NCBI RefSeq assembly: GCF_003342675.1
Contig: NZ_CP031148.1
Coordinates: 186,001 to 250,000 of the forward strand
From: Haloplanus rubicundus
GTDB lineage: Archaea; Halobacteriota; Halobacteria; Halobacteriales; Haloferacaceae
Reading direction: 5' to 3'
Length of the DNA stretch: 64,000 nucleotides
Made by a program: the position numbers and the translations under genes. Below, one piece after another: positions 17,563 to 25,759 of the stretch. Positions within the stretch are counted from its first letter, which is position 1. Every line of letters begins with the position of its first letter. The notes beneath the pieces are model-generated. The model was not told the origin of the DNA, searched no databases, and saw only the letters and a list, made by a program, of their open reading frames with translations.

Positions 17563-18417
17563 ATGTCAGATGAACGAATACAACCGCCGGAGATTCACGC
17601 CGAGGACATCTTGATCCTGGATGAGCCGGCATTCTGCAGTGACAACGTCGCGGTCGTGACGGGTGCAGCGAGCGGGATCGGGCGAGCGACGGCCATCGCC
17701 TTAGCGGCCAATGGCCTGACGGTCGCGGCGACGGACATCGACGAGGACGGGTTGGCGGAGACGAAAGCCCGGAGCGAGGAACAGGCGCCCAGCGGACGGA
17801 TTACGACGATTCCCGGTGATCTGACCAGCGATACGGACATCGAGGAGATCGTCGCGGACGCGGCGGACCTCGGGACGATCAAATATCTGCTGAACATCGC
17901 GGGCGCACAGCACATCAGTCCGATTTCGGAGTTCCCGATGGACGCCTACGATCGACTCCACGCGATTATGCTCAGAGCGCCGCTCTATCTCACAAAATTG
18001 TGTCTCCCCGAGATGCAGGAGTCGGCCGATGGGCGAGGCTGTATCGGGAACATGTGTTCCGCACACGGCCACTATGTGACCGCGGACAAGGTCGCGTACA
18101 ACATCTCCAAATTCGGGATTCGTGGCTTGACCCAATCGATCGCGGCGGAAGGCGACGGGGCGATCAGATCCTTCTCCGTGAGCACGGAGTACGTCAAGAC
18201 ACCGCTGGTCACCGACCAGATTCCGGACACCGCCGAACAGCGGGGACTCACGCCGGAAGAAGTCGTGAGCGACGTCATGCTCGCCGAATCACGCTCGACG
18301 GAGATGATGGAGCCGATCGAGGTGGCCAACCTGTTCACGTTCGGGCTCTCCCACCACGGGCAGCATCTGAACGGCGCCGATCTCAGGTGGGACGGCGGGA
18401 TGACGCTGACCTACTGA
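17563..18417 (+). CDS. SDR oxidoreductase, 3-hydroxybutyrate dehydrogenase-like
   Basis: 284 residues. Rossmann motif TGAASGIG at 33-40, NIAGAQH at 111-117, catalytic S166, Y179 and K183 (YNISK). The segments AGAQHISPISEFP and, near the C-terminus, VKTPLVTDQIP followed by EEVVSDVMLAES parallel D-3-hydroxybutyrate dehydrogenases (AGIQHVAPIEEFP type), which interconvert 3-hydroxybutyrate and acetoacetate with NAD. There is a 25-residue N-terminal extension compared with bacterial enzymes. It converges on a cupin-like fragment and lies near a 3-hydroxyacyl-CoA dehydrogenase. Substrate assignment is by motif resemblance only. Confidence 0.82.
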   Translation: MSDERIQPPEIHAEDILILDEPAFCSDNVAVVTGAASGIGRATAIALAANGLTVAATDIDEDGLAETKARSEEQAPSGRITTIPGDLTSDTDIEEIVADAADLGTIKYLLNIAGAQHISPISEFPMDAYDRLHAIMLRAPLYLTKLCLPEMQESADGRGCIGNMCSAHGHYVTADKVAYNISKFGIRGLTQSIAAEGDGAIRSFSVSTEYVKTPLVTDQIPDTAEQRGLTPEEVVSDVMLAESRSTEMMEPIEVANLFTFGLSHHGQHLNGADLRWDGGMTLTY

Positions 18418-18433
18418 GGGCTCGCCGACCCGT

Positions 18434-18601
18434 TCATTCGGTCACCGTGATCTCGTCGGCCGTGTTCGGCACGAGACAGAGGAACGAGCCCTGGTCGTCG
18501 CCCAGTACGACGCCCTTGTGGAGTCCAGCAGCAAGGTCGACCGTCTCGTAGTCGACGGCCGCGGCGTGACGGACGACGGGGCTTGGCTCGGGTTCTGCCA
18601 T
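18434..18601 (-). CDS. Short cupin-like protein or fragment (55 aa)
   Basis: 55 residues, MAEPEPSP start. The text VDYETVDLAAGLHKGVVLGDD resembles the N-terminal part of haloarchaeal cupins, but the metal-binding beta-barrel that should follow is absent and the protein ends after TADEITVTE, 17 nt from the SDR stop. It sits 45 nt downstream of the 3-hydroxyacyl-CoA dehydrogenase on the same strand. It may be a truncated cupin left by a rearrangement or a genuine small protein. The upstream in-frame ATG at 18640 would add 13 residues that look non-coding. Confidence 0.45.
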   Translation of the reverse strand: MAEPEPSPVVRHAAAVDYETVDLAAGLHKGVVLGDDQGSFLCLVPNTADEITVTE

Positions 18602-18646
18602 CGGCGTGAAGATTCGTGAGCGAGAACGTGGCTCTATCACCGGGAC

Positions 18647-19603
18647 TCACTCGGCAAATGCCTCCTCGTACGCATCAAGCATCGCGAGCAGTTGTTGATC
18701 GCGTTCGTCGGCGAGTTGGTCGAAGTCCGCGCCCTCCCAATCGTAGACGCCGTGCCCGGTTTTCACGCCGTAGTGGCCGTCTTCGACGAGTGACCGGAGT
18801 GACTCCGTCGGCTCGGTGCCGCGATCGATCTCTTTGAGCAAGTAGGACATGACCTCTTCGTACACGTCCAAGCCGGTGAAATCGGATTTCTTGAACACGC
18901 CGAGGACCGGCACGCGGAATCCGAATCCGGCTCTGACGGCGCGGTCGATATCCTCGGCGCTCGCCACGCCTTTCTGCAGGAGCGACCACGCCTCGAAGTC
19001 CATCGCCATCTGGATGCGGTTCCCGATGAACCCAGGGATATCCTTTTTCACCTCGACGGGTTCCTTTCCGACGGCTTCCAGGAGGTCGTACGTCCGCGAG
19101 ACCGTCGTGTCATTCGTCTGATCACCCCGCACGACCTCGACGAGCGGGACGATATGTGGCGGGTTGAACCAGTGGGTCCCGACGACCCGACCGGGATCGT
19201 CGACAACACTGGCGATGTCCGTGATGGAGAGGCCGGAGGTGTTCGTTGCGAGAATCGCGTTCGCGGGCGCGTACCGATTCAAGCGGGTGAACACCTCGTG
19301 TTTGATCTCCAGGTCTTCGGTCACCGCCTCGGTCACGAGATCGGCGTCGCTTACGGCCTCCTCGATCGTCTCGTGGTACGAAATGCGCTCGGTGATGGCC
19401 GATCGGTCGTCGGCCGACAGGCGCCCCGCGTCGGCGAGGGTCGCAAGCGCGGTGTCGATATTCGTGCGTGCTTGCTCGAGTGCCTCCGTCGACGCATCGT
19501 ACAGTCGCACAGTCCGTCCATCTGCAGCGTAGACCGTCCCGATGCCATAGCCCATCGTCCCCGCCCCGACGATGGCGATCGTGGTGAATGAACTCGACTC
19601 CAT
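18647..19603 (-). CDS. 3-hydroxyacyl-CoA dehydrogenase family protein
   Basis: 318 residues: N-terminal NAD-binding domain with GAGTMGYG at 13-20, the NTSGLSI and GTHWFNPP motifs, and a C-terminal dimerisation domain starting near IPGFIGNRIQ and ending in a GHGVYDW segment. This length fits stand-alone 3-hydroxybutyryl-CoA dehydrogenase (FadB2/Hbd) or L-carnitine dehydrogenase, both of this fold. With a 3-hydroxybutyrate dehydrogenase-like SDR nearby, a role in short hydroxy-acid catabolism is plausible. It is divergent from the lactonase-like gene, sharing a 127-nt promoter region with a dyad at 19663-19679. Confidence 0.88.
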   Translation of the reverse strand: MESSSFTTIAIVGAGTMGYGIGTVYAADGRTVRLYDASTEALEQARTNIDTALATLADAGRLSADDRSAITERISYHETIEEAVSDADLVTEAVTEDLEIKHEVFTRLNRYAPANAILATNTSGLSITDIASVVDDPGRVVGTHWFNPPHIVPLVEVVRGDQTNDTTVSRTYDLLEAVGKEPVEVKKDIPGFIGNRIQMAMDFEAWSLLQKGVASAEDIDRAVRAGFGFRVPVLGVFKKSDFTGLDVYEEVMSYLLKEIDRGTEPTESLRSLVEDGHYGVKTGHGVYDWEGADFDQLADERDQQLLAMLDAYEEAFAE

Positions 19604-19662
19604 GCGCGGATCGAGTGGGCCTTCTGTGTCAGATGGCTAAACGGTTGTGGATGCGTAACACA

Positions 19663-19679
19663 CCACACGAACTGTGTGG
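19663..19679. promoter_or_regulatory. Candidate operator: inverted repeat in the divergent promoter
   Basis: CCACAC (19663-19668) and GTGTGG (19674-19679) around a 5-nt spacer form a perfect 6-bp dyad. It lies about 20 nt upstream of the lactonase TATA and 60 nt from the start of the dehydrogenase gene, so one protein could control both. Confidence 0.45.
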
Positions 19680-19698
19680 CCAAATGGTTCCGTAGGAA

Positions 19699-19707
19699 AC
19701 ATTTAGT
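19699..19707 (+). promoter_or_regulatory. TATA box of the lactonase-like gene
   Basis: ACATTTAGT centred about 28 nt upstream of the ATG at 19731. Confidence 0.45.
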
Positions 19708-19730
19708 TCGTCCCGTCGCAACGCCAACCC

Positions 19731-20537
19731 ATGGTAGAAGCTACCATAGACCTGTTCAGTCGGGGGCGCATGCAACTCGACCCACACTTCATGAAAGAGG
19801 GGGCGGTGTTGGCGTCGATGGAGAATCCGAATCCGACTCTCGAACGGTTGGATGCCTCGATTCACAACGCCATCATCGAGCATCCGGCGGGGACGTTTCT
19901 GTGGGATACGGGCTCCCATCCGGACGCCGCCGACGGCTACTGGCCGGCCGCGCTGTACAATCTCGTCGAACAGGACGACGCCGCGGACCACGAACTCGAC
20001 GCCGACCTCGCGGCGTTGGGCTATGACGTGGCAGATATCGACTTCGTGATCCAGTCGCATCTCCACCACGACCACGCTGGTGGGCTCACCTATTTCGAGG
20101 GGACGGACACCCCGATCTTCGTCCACGAACGGGAACTCAAATACGCCTACTACAACGGCGCAACCGGCGAGGATCACAACCCGTACGTGATCGAGGATTT
20201 CCATCGGGATCTCAACTGGCGGGTCATCCATCGTGACCGGACGATGCCATTCGAGGGCATCGAGTTCGTGCGGTGTCCGGGACACACACCAGGGATGATG
20301 GCGACGATCGTCCACTGTGACGACCCGGGGACGGTCATCATCGCCGGCGATGCTGCCCACTTGGAGTTCAACTACGAGAACGAACATCCGATCGGCGGGG
20401 CGCTGATCGACGATAAGCGCGCGTGGTTCGAGAGCGTCCGCGAACTGAAGGAACTCGAACGAACGTACGACGCGACACACGTTATCTGCGGCCACGACAT
20501 GGACCAGTTCCAGCGACTCGAAGGTCGTATCACCTGA
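19731..20537 (+). CDS. MBL-fold hydrolase, N-acyl-homoserine-lactonase family
   Basis: 268 residues. Metallo-beta-lactamase zinc motif SHLHHDHAGG at 109-118 (H110, H112/H113, D114, H115), further ligands in CPGHTPG near 183, IAGDAAH near 204, and CGHDMDQF near the C-terminus. The order and length match AttM/AiiA-type lactonases. The enzyme may open acyl-homoserine lactones or another lactone; the neighbouring hydroxy-acid dehydrogenases make a metabolic hydroxy-acid lactone an alternative. Divergent from the 3-hydroxyacyl-CoA dehydrogenase. Confidence 0.87.
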   Translation: MVEATIDLFSRGRMQLDPHFMKEGAVLASMENPNPTLERLDASIHNAIIEHPAGTFLWDTGSHPDAADGYWPAALYNLVEQDDAADHELDADLAALGYDVADIDFVIQSHLHHDHAGGLTYFEGTDTPIFVHERELKYAYYNGATGEDHNPYVIEDFHRDLNWRVIHRDRTMPFEGIEFVRCPGHTPGMMATIVHCDDPGTVIIAGDAAHLEFNYENEHPIGGALIDDKRAWFESVRELKELERTYDATHVICGHDMDQFQRLEGRIT

Positions 20538-20710
20538 CTGAACCGAAGGGATCCGTCGCCAGTGGCTGGCGGCGGCGTCCGCGTCGCCGCAGACGAGGCA
20601 TTCGAGTCACACCCACGACTCAAGGAAGAGGATCTTTCGGCCGCATCTGGACCGTGCGCGACCACGCTACGGACACCCGGCAACGACCGACTCGGGGATG
20701 ACGCCGCTAC

Positions 20711-21853
20711 TCATGCCCCGCCGTTCTCGGACGTCTCAGGGACGGCCGTGCTCGAAACGAACTCGACGGTGTCGTGGACGAGCCGCTCCGAATAGCCCGC
20801 CACGAACGCGAGCGTGATGTATAGGGGGCCGCTGCTGTCGTCGACGCCGACGGAGATATCCAGGAACCCGGACAACACGAAAAAGAAGACGGCGAGCGCG
20901 GAGATCGCGCCGACGATCATCCGGATCAACGCGGCCTGCCGACCGGAGAGATACTGGGGCGTAGTCGTCGAGGTCGACCGATTCTTGATCGACCGGATCC
21001 CGAACAACACGGCACCCAGCATTCCGAACAGGACGATATACAGCAGGAAGCCGGCGGGAGCCCGCTGACTGCTACCGGAGTCGTCGCCCGGGGGACCGGA
21101 AGCCGTCTCGTTCTGTGACGGGGTCGATGTTGCGGGTGGCGATCCGGTCGGTGTCGGTGACGGCGTCGCATTGGCCGTTGCATTGCCAGTCGGCCCGGAT
21201 TGCGGCGTCGACGTGGGGGACGGCGTGGCTGTGGGGGTCGCCGTCACGTTCCCAGCGCCCCCGCCGTCGACAGCGTCACCCGCGGCCGCGGCAGTCACAT
21301 CGGCAAACGGCGAGGGCAGGCCCGCGACACCGATACTGAAGATCGACACAATGATCATGAGGAGGACGACGGCGAGTCCACCGATTGCCAGGTAGTTGAT
21401 CTGTGTCTGCAGATGGCGTCGCTTCAGATGGACATCCTCGTACCCCTTGTGGAGGAGTTCGGTGGCCGACTGCAGATCGGGGATTTCGATTGTGTTCCGT
21501 ATCGAGCCGTCGTCAGTCGTGAGTCGGCGCTGCACCGCCCTCGCTCGCCAGCCCAACCCGGAGCCCTTCGCTTCCTCGACGAGTTCGTTCGCTTCCCCCT
21601 CGATAGCGTTCGTATCAGTACTCTGGAGTTTGAGTCGCTTGGCCGCATGCAGGTACGCCCAGCCCCGTTCGATATCGCCCTCATCGAGTGCGATACTCGC
21701 CCTCCCGAGCAGACTCCGACCACGTCGAACCCACTCCGGGGTGGTGTCGCTCTCGACCTCACTCGCGGCCGTCTTGAATTCGGCTCGAAACGAAATCAAC
21801 TCGGCTTCGAACCGACGGCGAGCCCACCGGTCCGTGGTCCAGCTCCCGATCAT
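20711..21853 (-). CDS. Membrane protein with Pro/Thr/Ser-rich linker, unknown function
   Basis: 380 residues. The N-terminal 135 residues are soluble, helical and charged, with TPR-like content (GRASIALDEGDIERGWAYLHAAKR). Then come a transmembrane helix near 150-175 (LAIGGLAVVLLMIIVSIFSIGV), a roughly 85-residue Pro/Thr/Ser/Asn linker (TPTATPSPTSTP type) likely outside the cell, and three further hydrophobic helices ending in GYSERLVHDTVEF. The last part resembles haloarchaeal proteins with a C-terminal GFSERL motif. Lower GC than core genes. No close functional neighbour; the 172 nt downstream holds nothing recognisable. Confidence 0.7.
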   Translation of the reverse strand: MIGSWTTDRWARRRFEAELISFRAEFKTAASEVESDTTPEWVRRGRSLLGRASIALDEGDIERGWAYLHAAKRLKLQSTDTNAIEGEANELVEEAKGSGLGWRARAVQRRLTTDDGSIRNTIEIPDLQSATELLHKGYEDVHLKRRHLQTQINYLAIGGLAVVLLMIIVSIFSIGVAGLPSPFADVTAAAAGDAVDGGGAGNVTATPTATPSPTSTPQSGPTGNATANATPSPTPTGSPPATSTPSQNETASGPPGDDSGSSQRAPAGFLLYIVLFGMLGAVLFGIRSIKNRSTSTTTPQYLSGRQAALIRMIVGAISALAVFFFVLSGFLDISVGVDDSSGPLYITLAFVAGYSERLVHDTVEFVSSTAVPETSENGGA

Positions 21854-21961
21854 ACCTGCCCCAACAGTTATTTTTCCTACAGGTCGGGGCTACTAAGTGT
21901 TTCTGCAGGGACTACGGTACCGTCCGAACCCTTTACCACCCACTCGCCCGTGCCCGCGACC

Positions 21962-22933
21962 ATGGCCCACACCGTCGTCTTCACCGACCACACTTTCGGC
22001 GACCTCGACATCGAGCGCGAGGTTCTCGCCGAGGTGGACGCCGAGTTGATCGACGCCGAGGCGAGCGACGAATCGCTCGAAGCCGTCCTCGCCGACGCCG
22101 ATCCCGACGGGATCATCGCGATGTACGCCGACGTGGACGCGGACCTCCTCGACTCGATCCCGAACTGTCGGGTCGTCTCCCGCACCGGCATCGGCTTCGA
22201 CACCGTCGACCTCGACGCAGCCACCGAACGCGGCGTCTACGTGACGAACGTGCCCGACTACTGCATCCCCGAGGTGTCGGATCACACCATCGCCCTCCTG
22301 CTCGCGCTGGCGCGCAAGGTCGTCGACTACAACGACCGGGTGCGGGCGGGCGAGTGGGACGTGACCGCCGGGCGGACGATGCGTCGCCTCGACGGGTCGA
22401 CGCTCGGCCTGATCGCCTACGGCGACATCGCACGCGCGGTCGGCGAGAAGGCAGCGGCGCTCGGCATGGACGTGATCGCCAACGATCCCTACGTCGACCC
22501 GGACGACGTGCCGGACTCGGTGACGCTCGTCGACGACCGCGCGGAGCTGCTCGCCGAATCCGACGCCGTCTCGATCCACGCGCCCCTCACGCCCGCGACC
22601 GAGGGGCTGATCGGCGCCGACGAACTGGCGCGGATGAAGGAGACGGCGTTCCTGCTCAACACCGCCCGTGGCGGCATTATCGACGAGGACGCGCTCGCCG
22701 ACGCGATCCGGGTGGGCGAGATCGCAGGCGCCGGCCTCGACGTGCTCGCGGAGGAGCCGCCGGACGAGGATTCGCCGCTGCTCGGCCTCGACGACGTGAT
22801 CCTCACGCCCCACGCCGCCTACAACTCCGCGGAGAGCGTCGTCGAACTCCGAGAGAAGGCGGCCCGGAACGTCGCGGCGGCGCTCGCGGGCGAGGTGCCG
22901 CCGTACGTCGTGAACGAGGCCGTACTGGACTAG
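21962..22933 (+). CDS. D-isomer 2-hydroxyacid dehydrogenase, CtBP-like
   Basis: 323 residues. NAD-linked 2-hydroxyacid dehydrogenase with the substrate Arg region (RTGIGFDTVDLDAA) near 76-90, LNTARGGIIDEDAL near 233, Glu in LAEEPPDEDSPL near 262, and His in LTPHAAYNS near 281. The Rossmann glycine motif reads LGLIAYGDIARAVG near 147, where the usual GxGxxG is AYGDIA, so the first glycine is replaced. The overall text is nearest to the C-terminal-binding-protein (CtBP) branch rather than to SerA. Its TAG shares the CTAG with the stop of the convergent winged-helix gene. Confidence 0.88.
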   Translation: MAHTVVFTDHTFGDLDIEREVLAEVDAELIDAEASDESLEAVLADADPDGIIAMYADVDADLLDSIPNCRVVSRTGIGFDTVDLDAATERGVYVTNVPDYCIPEVSDHTIALLLALARKVVDYNDRVRAGEWDVTAGRTMRRLDGSTLGLIAYGDIARAVGEKAAALGMDVIANDPYVDPDDVPDSVTLVDDRAELLAESDAVSIHAPLTPATEGLIGADELARMKETAFLLNTARGGIIDEDALADAIRVGEIAGAGLDVLAEEPPDEDSPLLGLDDVILTPHAAYNSAESVVELREKAARNVAAALAGEVPPYVVNEAVLD

Positions 22934-23172
22934 GCGATCCGCGGCTGGCGGTCACGCCGCGCCCGCGCGGCCTCCGCCAAGACGACCCGGTCCGAGCCGT
23001 CCAGTCGACGAACCAGCCCCTCCTCGGCCAGATAGCGGACGGTCGCGAGGGTCGTCAGCAGCGGCAGTCGGAGCCGGTCTGCGATGCTGGCCGGCGTCGC
23101 GTCGCCGACGCGCTGGAGGTACAGCACCACGAGCTTCGAGGTGTCGCTGTCGAGCCTGTCGAACGCCTGCAT
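22930..23172 (-). CDS. Small winged-helix protein
   Basis: 80 residues from ATG 23172 (MQAFDRLDSD). One winged-helix: TSKLVVLYLQRVGDATP, ASIADRLRLPLLTTLATVRYL recognition helices, EEGLVRRLDGSDRVVL wing, then a basic tail RARRDRQPR. This is a familiar small haloarchaeal MarR/ArsR-like regulator type. It lies tail-to-tail with the CtBP-like gene with overlapping stops (CTAG at 22930-22933) and 73 nt downstream of hisB on the same strand. Target unknown. Confidence 0.75.
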   Translation of the reverse strand: MQAFDRLDSDTSKLVVLYLQRVGDATPASIADRLRLPLLTTLATVRYLAEEGLVRRLDGSDRVVLAEAARARRDRQPRIA

Positions 23173-23245
23173 GCTCGCTTCCTCGGCGGCGGCGTTCAAA
23201 TAAGTAACGACGGGCGTCGAAAGGGAGTACGACAGTAGTTGAACT

Positions 23246-23830
23246 TTAGAGTTCGCCCTTCGTACTCGGCGTGTCCGAGCGTCGGTCGTCGATCCGGGTG
23301 GCGTCGTCGAGGGTGCGCGCGAGTGCCTTGAACAGCGCCTCCACCTCGTGGTGGGCGTTGTCCCCACTCACTTCGACGTGAAGCGTCAGCCCCGCCTGCA
23401 TCGCCAGCGAGCGCGCGAAGTGCCGTGCCATGACGCTCGTGAAGTCCCCGACGCGTTCCTCGGAGAACGTGCCGTCGAAGCGGAAGAGCGGGCGGCCGCT
23501 CACGTCCACCACCACCGAGGCGACGGCCTCGTCGAGGGGGACGCGCCGGTCGGCGAAGCGGCGGATGCCGCGCTTGTCGCCGAGGGCCTCGTCGAACGCC
23601 GCGCCGAGGACGAGGGCCACGTCCTCGACGGTGTGGTGGTCGTCGATCTCCAGGTCGCCGTCGCAGTCGACGGTCAGATCGAAGAGGCCGTGTTTGGCGA
23701 ACGACTCCAGCATGTGATCGAAGAAGCCGACGCCGGTGTCGACGCGGGCGTCGCCCTCGCCGTCGACGTCGAGGGTCAGATCGATGGTCGTCTCCGCGGT
23801 TTCGCGGGTGCGGGCGGCCGTGCGGTCCAT
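23246..23830 (-). CDS. hisB: Imidazoleglycerol-phosphate dehydratase
   Basis: 194 residues from ATG 23830 (MDRTAARTR), the standard length. It catalyses the sixth step of histidine synthesis, dehydration of IGP to imidazole-acetol phosphate. The two manganese-binding motifs are FFDHMLE with [10 protein letters not shown] (near 40-70) and the second repeat MARHF with DNAHHEVEA (near 130-165). hisA and hisI are on the same strand 2 and 5 kb away, so the his genes are dispersed. An upstream in-frame ATG at 23884 would add 18 unconserved-looking residues. Confidence 0.95.
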   Translation of the reverse strand: MDRTAARTRETAETTIDLTLDVDGEGDARVDTGVGFFDHMLESFAKHGLFDLTVDCDGDLEIDDHHTVEDVALVLGAAFDEALGDKRGIRRFADRRVPLDEAVASVVVDVSGRPLFRFDGTFSEERVGDFTSVMARHFARSLAMQAGLTLHVEVSGDNAHHEVEALFKALARTLDDATRIDDRRSDTPSTKGEL

Positions 23831-23925
23831 ACGCGACCCTCGCGGGGCGCGCGTAAGTCGGTTTTGGGCGGGGCGTCCCGACATCGCCGTGACGACACGG
23901 CACGGCCGCCGCGTTCGGTCGCCGG

Positions 23926-24798
23926 CTATCCGTTCGGCTTCCGCTCCTGATCGGGGTGGTCGGAGATGAAGACGCTCGTGTTGGGCGGAACGTCGTCGGT
24001 CACCCAGGAGTTCGCGCCGATGCTCACGTGATCGCCGATGTCGACCGGCCCGAGGACGTTGCTCCCCGCCCCGATGACGACGTGGTCGCCGATGTCTGGG
24101 TGGCGCTTGTACCCCTTCGCAAGCATGTGTTCCTCGCCCTCCTCCTCCTCGAAGTGGAGGGCGCCGAGGGTCACGTTCTGGTAGATGCGGACCCAGTCGC
24201 CGACGGTGGCCGTCTCGCCGATGACGACCCCGGTCCCGTGGTCGACGAAGAAGTGATCGCCGATCTCCGCCCCGGGGTGGATGTCGATGCCCGTCTCGCT
24301 TTTCGCGTACTCGGCGAGTTCGCGTGCGTACTGGAACTGTCCGTCCTCGTAGAGGGCGTGTGCGACCCGGTGGGTCAGGATGGCCTGAAATCCGGGGTAC
24401 GACCGGATGATCTCGCAGTAGCTCTTCGCGGCGGGGTCGCCCTTGTACGCGGCCTCGACGTCCCGCTTGAGGGTCTCCCGGATCGCAGGCAAGCGGTCGA
24501 GCGTCTCGTCGACGAGACCGGTCATGTCGGGCGCGTCACGATCCGAATAGGCCGCGGTGCCTTTCAGGATGCACGTTCCGAGCCGGTTCAGACGGTCGCG
24601 AGTCTCGGCGGGGTCGTCCAGCAGTTCCGTCCCGTTCCAGCAGCGGGGAAACAGGAGCCGTCTGAGGTGGAGTGGTTCGTCGCGCAGGAAGTCGCGGCGC
24701 GGATACTCCCGCGAGTCGTCCGTTGGGAACGGCGATTCGTCCGCTCGGTAGGCGTCGACGAGTTCCCGGTGGGTGTCGCCGGTGTGATCGTAGTCCAT
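23926..24798 (-). CDS. Serine O-acetyltransferase (EpsC type)
   Basis: 290 residues. An N-terminal helical region of about 150 residues is followed by left-handed beta-helix hexapeptide repeats ([54 protein letters not shown]) and ends [12 protein letters not shown]. The [14 protein letters not shown] motif is diagnostic for serine acetyltransferases, which make O-acetylserine for cysteine synthesis. The length fits the EpsC/SAT long form. Transcribed alone on the minus strand between hisB and hisA; no cysteine synthase is adjacent. Confidence 0.93.
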   Translation of the reverse strand: MDYDHTGDTHRELVDAYRADESPFPTDDSREYPRRDFLRDEPLHLRRLLFPRCWNGTELLDDPAETRDRLNRLGTCILKGTAAYSDRDAPDMTGLVDETLDRLPAIRETLKRDVEAAYKGDPAAKSYCEIIRSYPGFQAILTHRVAHALYEDGQFQYARELAEYAKSETGIDIHPGAEIGDHFFVDHGTGVVIGETATVGDWVRIYQNVTLGALHFEEEEGEEHMLAKGYKRHPDIGDHVVIGAGSNVLGPVDIGDHVSIGANSWVTDDVPPNTSVFISDHPDQERKPNG

Positions 24799-24857
24799 TT
24801 ACCTGATTGTTGTCGCTGGCGAGTAAAGTCGTTCCCCTGCGTTGGCGTCGGCCGGGA

Positions 24858-25580
24858 TCAGGCGTCCATCGCGTCGGCGAGGGTGAAGGCCCCCTCGTAC
24901 AGCGCGGTGCCGACGACGACGGCCGCGGCGCCGGCCGCCCGGCACGCCCGCACGTCGGCCAGCGTGGCGACGCCGCCGCTGGCGATCACCGGAATCCCCA
25001 CCGCATCGGCGAGACGTTCGATCCGGTCGGCCCGCACGCCCGCCAGCCGTCCCTCCACGTCCACGTCGGTAAACAGGATGCCGCCGGCACCCAGGTCCTC
25101 GTACCGCCCCGCGGCCTCGACGGGGTCGAGTCCGGTCCCCTCGGTCCACCCGGAGACGACCACCTCGTCGCCCTTGGCGTCGAGGCTGACGACGACGCTC
25201 CCCGGTCGCCGGTCGCTGATCTCGCGAACGATGTCGGGGTTTTCGACGGCCGCCGTCCCGAGGATTACGCGGTCGACGCCCCGGTCCAGCAGGGAGAGGG
25301 CGTCCTCGGCCGTCCGGATGCCGCCGCCGAGTTGGACCGGCACGTCCACCGCGTCGACGATGGCCTCGACCGCCGCGGCGTTTTCGCGTTCGCCCTCGAA
25401 GGCGCCGTCGAGGTCGACGAGGTGGAGCGTCCGGGCGCCCGCCGCGACCCACCGCTCGGCGGCCTCGACGGGGTCGCCGTAGCGTTTCTCCGTGCCGCGC
25501 TCCCCTTGCACCAGTTGCACCACCTCGCCGTCCTGCATGTCGACGGCGGGGATCACCTCGAAGGCCGGAAACTGCGTCAT
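24858..25580 (-). CDS. hisA: ProFAR isomerase (HisA)
   Basis: 240 residues from ATG 25580 (MTQFPAFEVIPAVDMQ). TIM-barrel isomerase converting ProFAR to PRFAR in histidine biosynthesis. Catalytic Asp in IPAVDMQDGEVVQL near residue 14, LVDLDGAFEG in the middle, and the second Asp in ILFTDVDVEGRL; the two phosphate-binding loops are QLGGGIRT and IASGGVAT. No HisF is adjacent. A 20-nt direct repeat sits upstream, between this gene and the divergent phosphohexomutase. Confidence 0.95.
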   Translation of the reverse strand: MTQFPAFEVIPAVDMQDGEVVQLVQGERGTEKRYGDPVEAAERWVAAGARTLHLVDLDGAFEGERENAAAVEAIVDAVDVPVQLGGGIRTAEDALSLLDRGVDRVILGTAAVENPDIVREISDRRPGSVVVSLDAKGDEVVVSGWTEGTGLDPVEAAGRYEDLGAGGILFTDVDVEGRLAGVRADRIERLADAVGIPVIASGGVATLADVRACRAAGAAAVVVGTALYEGAFTLADAMDA

Positions 25581-25640
25581 ACCGGGGAGAGGGCGTGGTG
25601 GCGTAAAGACCGACCGATCCCCGTGACCTCCATGGCCGTT

Positions 25641-25713
25641 CACGGGCCCCTCGCGGGACCACCCCGGACTCACTCCGCTCGTCCACTCGCTCCCACGGAC
25701 CCCTCGCGGGACC
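25641..25713. repeat. Two-copy 20-nt direct repeat in the hisA-glmM divergent gap
   Basis: CACGGGCCCCTCGCGGGACC at 25641-25660 and the same with one mismatch at 25694-25713, start-to-start 53 nt. Each unit contains the small dyad CCC-CTCGC-GGG. Function unknown; could be a regulatory site or a dispersed haloarchaeal intergenic repeat. Confidence 0.5.
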
Positions 25714-25759
25714 GCCGCAGACGCAACGGATTTGTGCCCCGCCCGACGACCCTCTCTCG

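Noticed and set aside
20538-20710. Possible small gene between the lactonase and the membrane protein
   Set aside because: No ORF with coding character and a plausible promoter.
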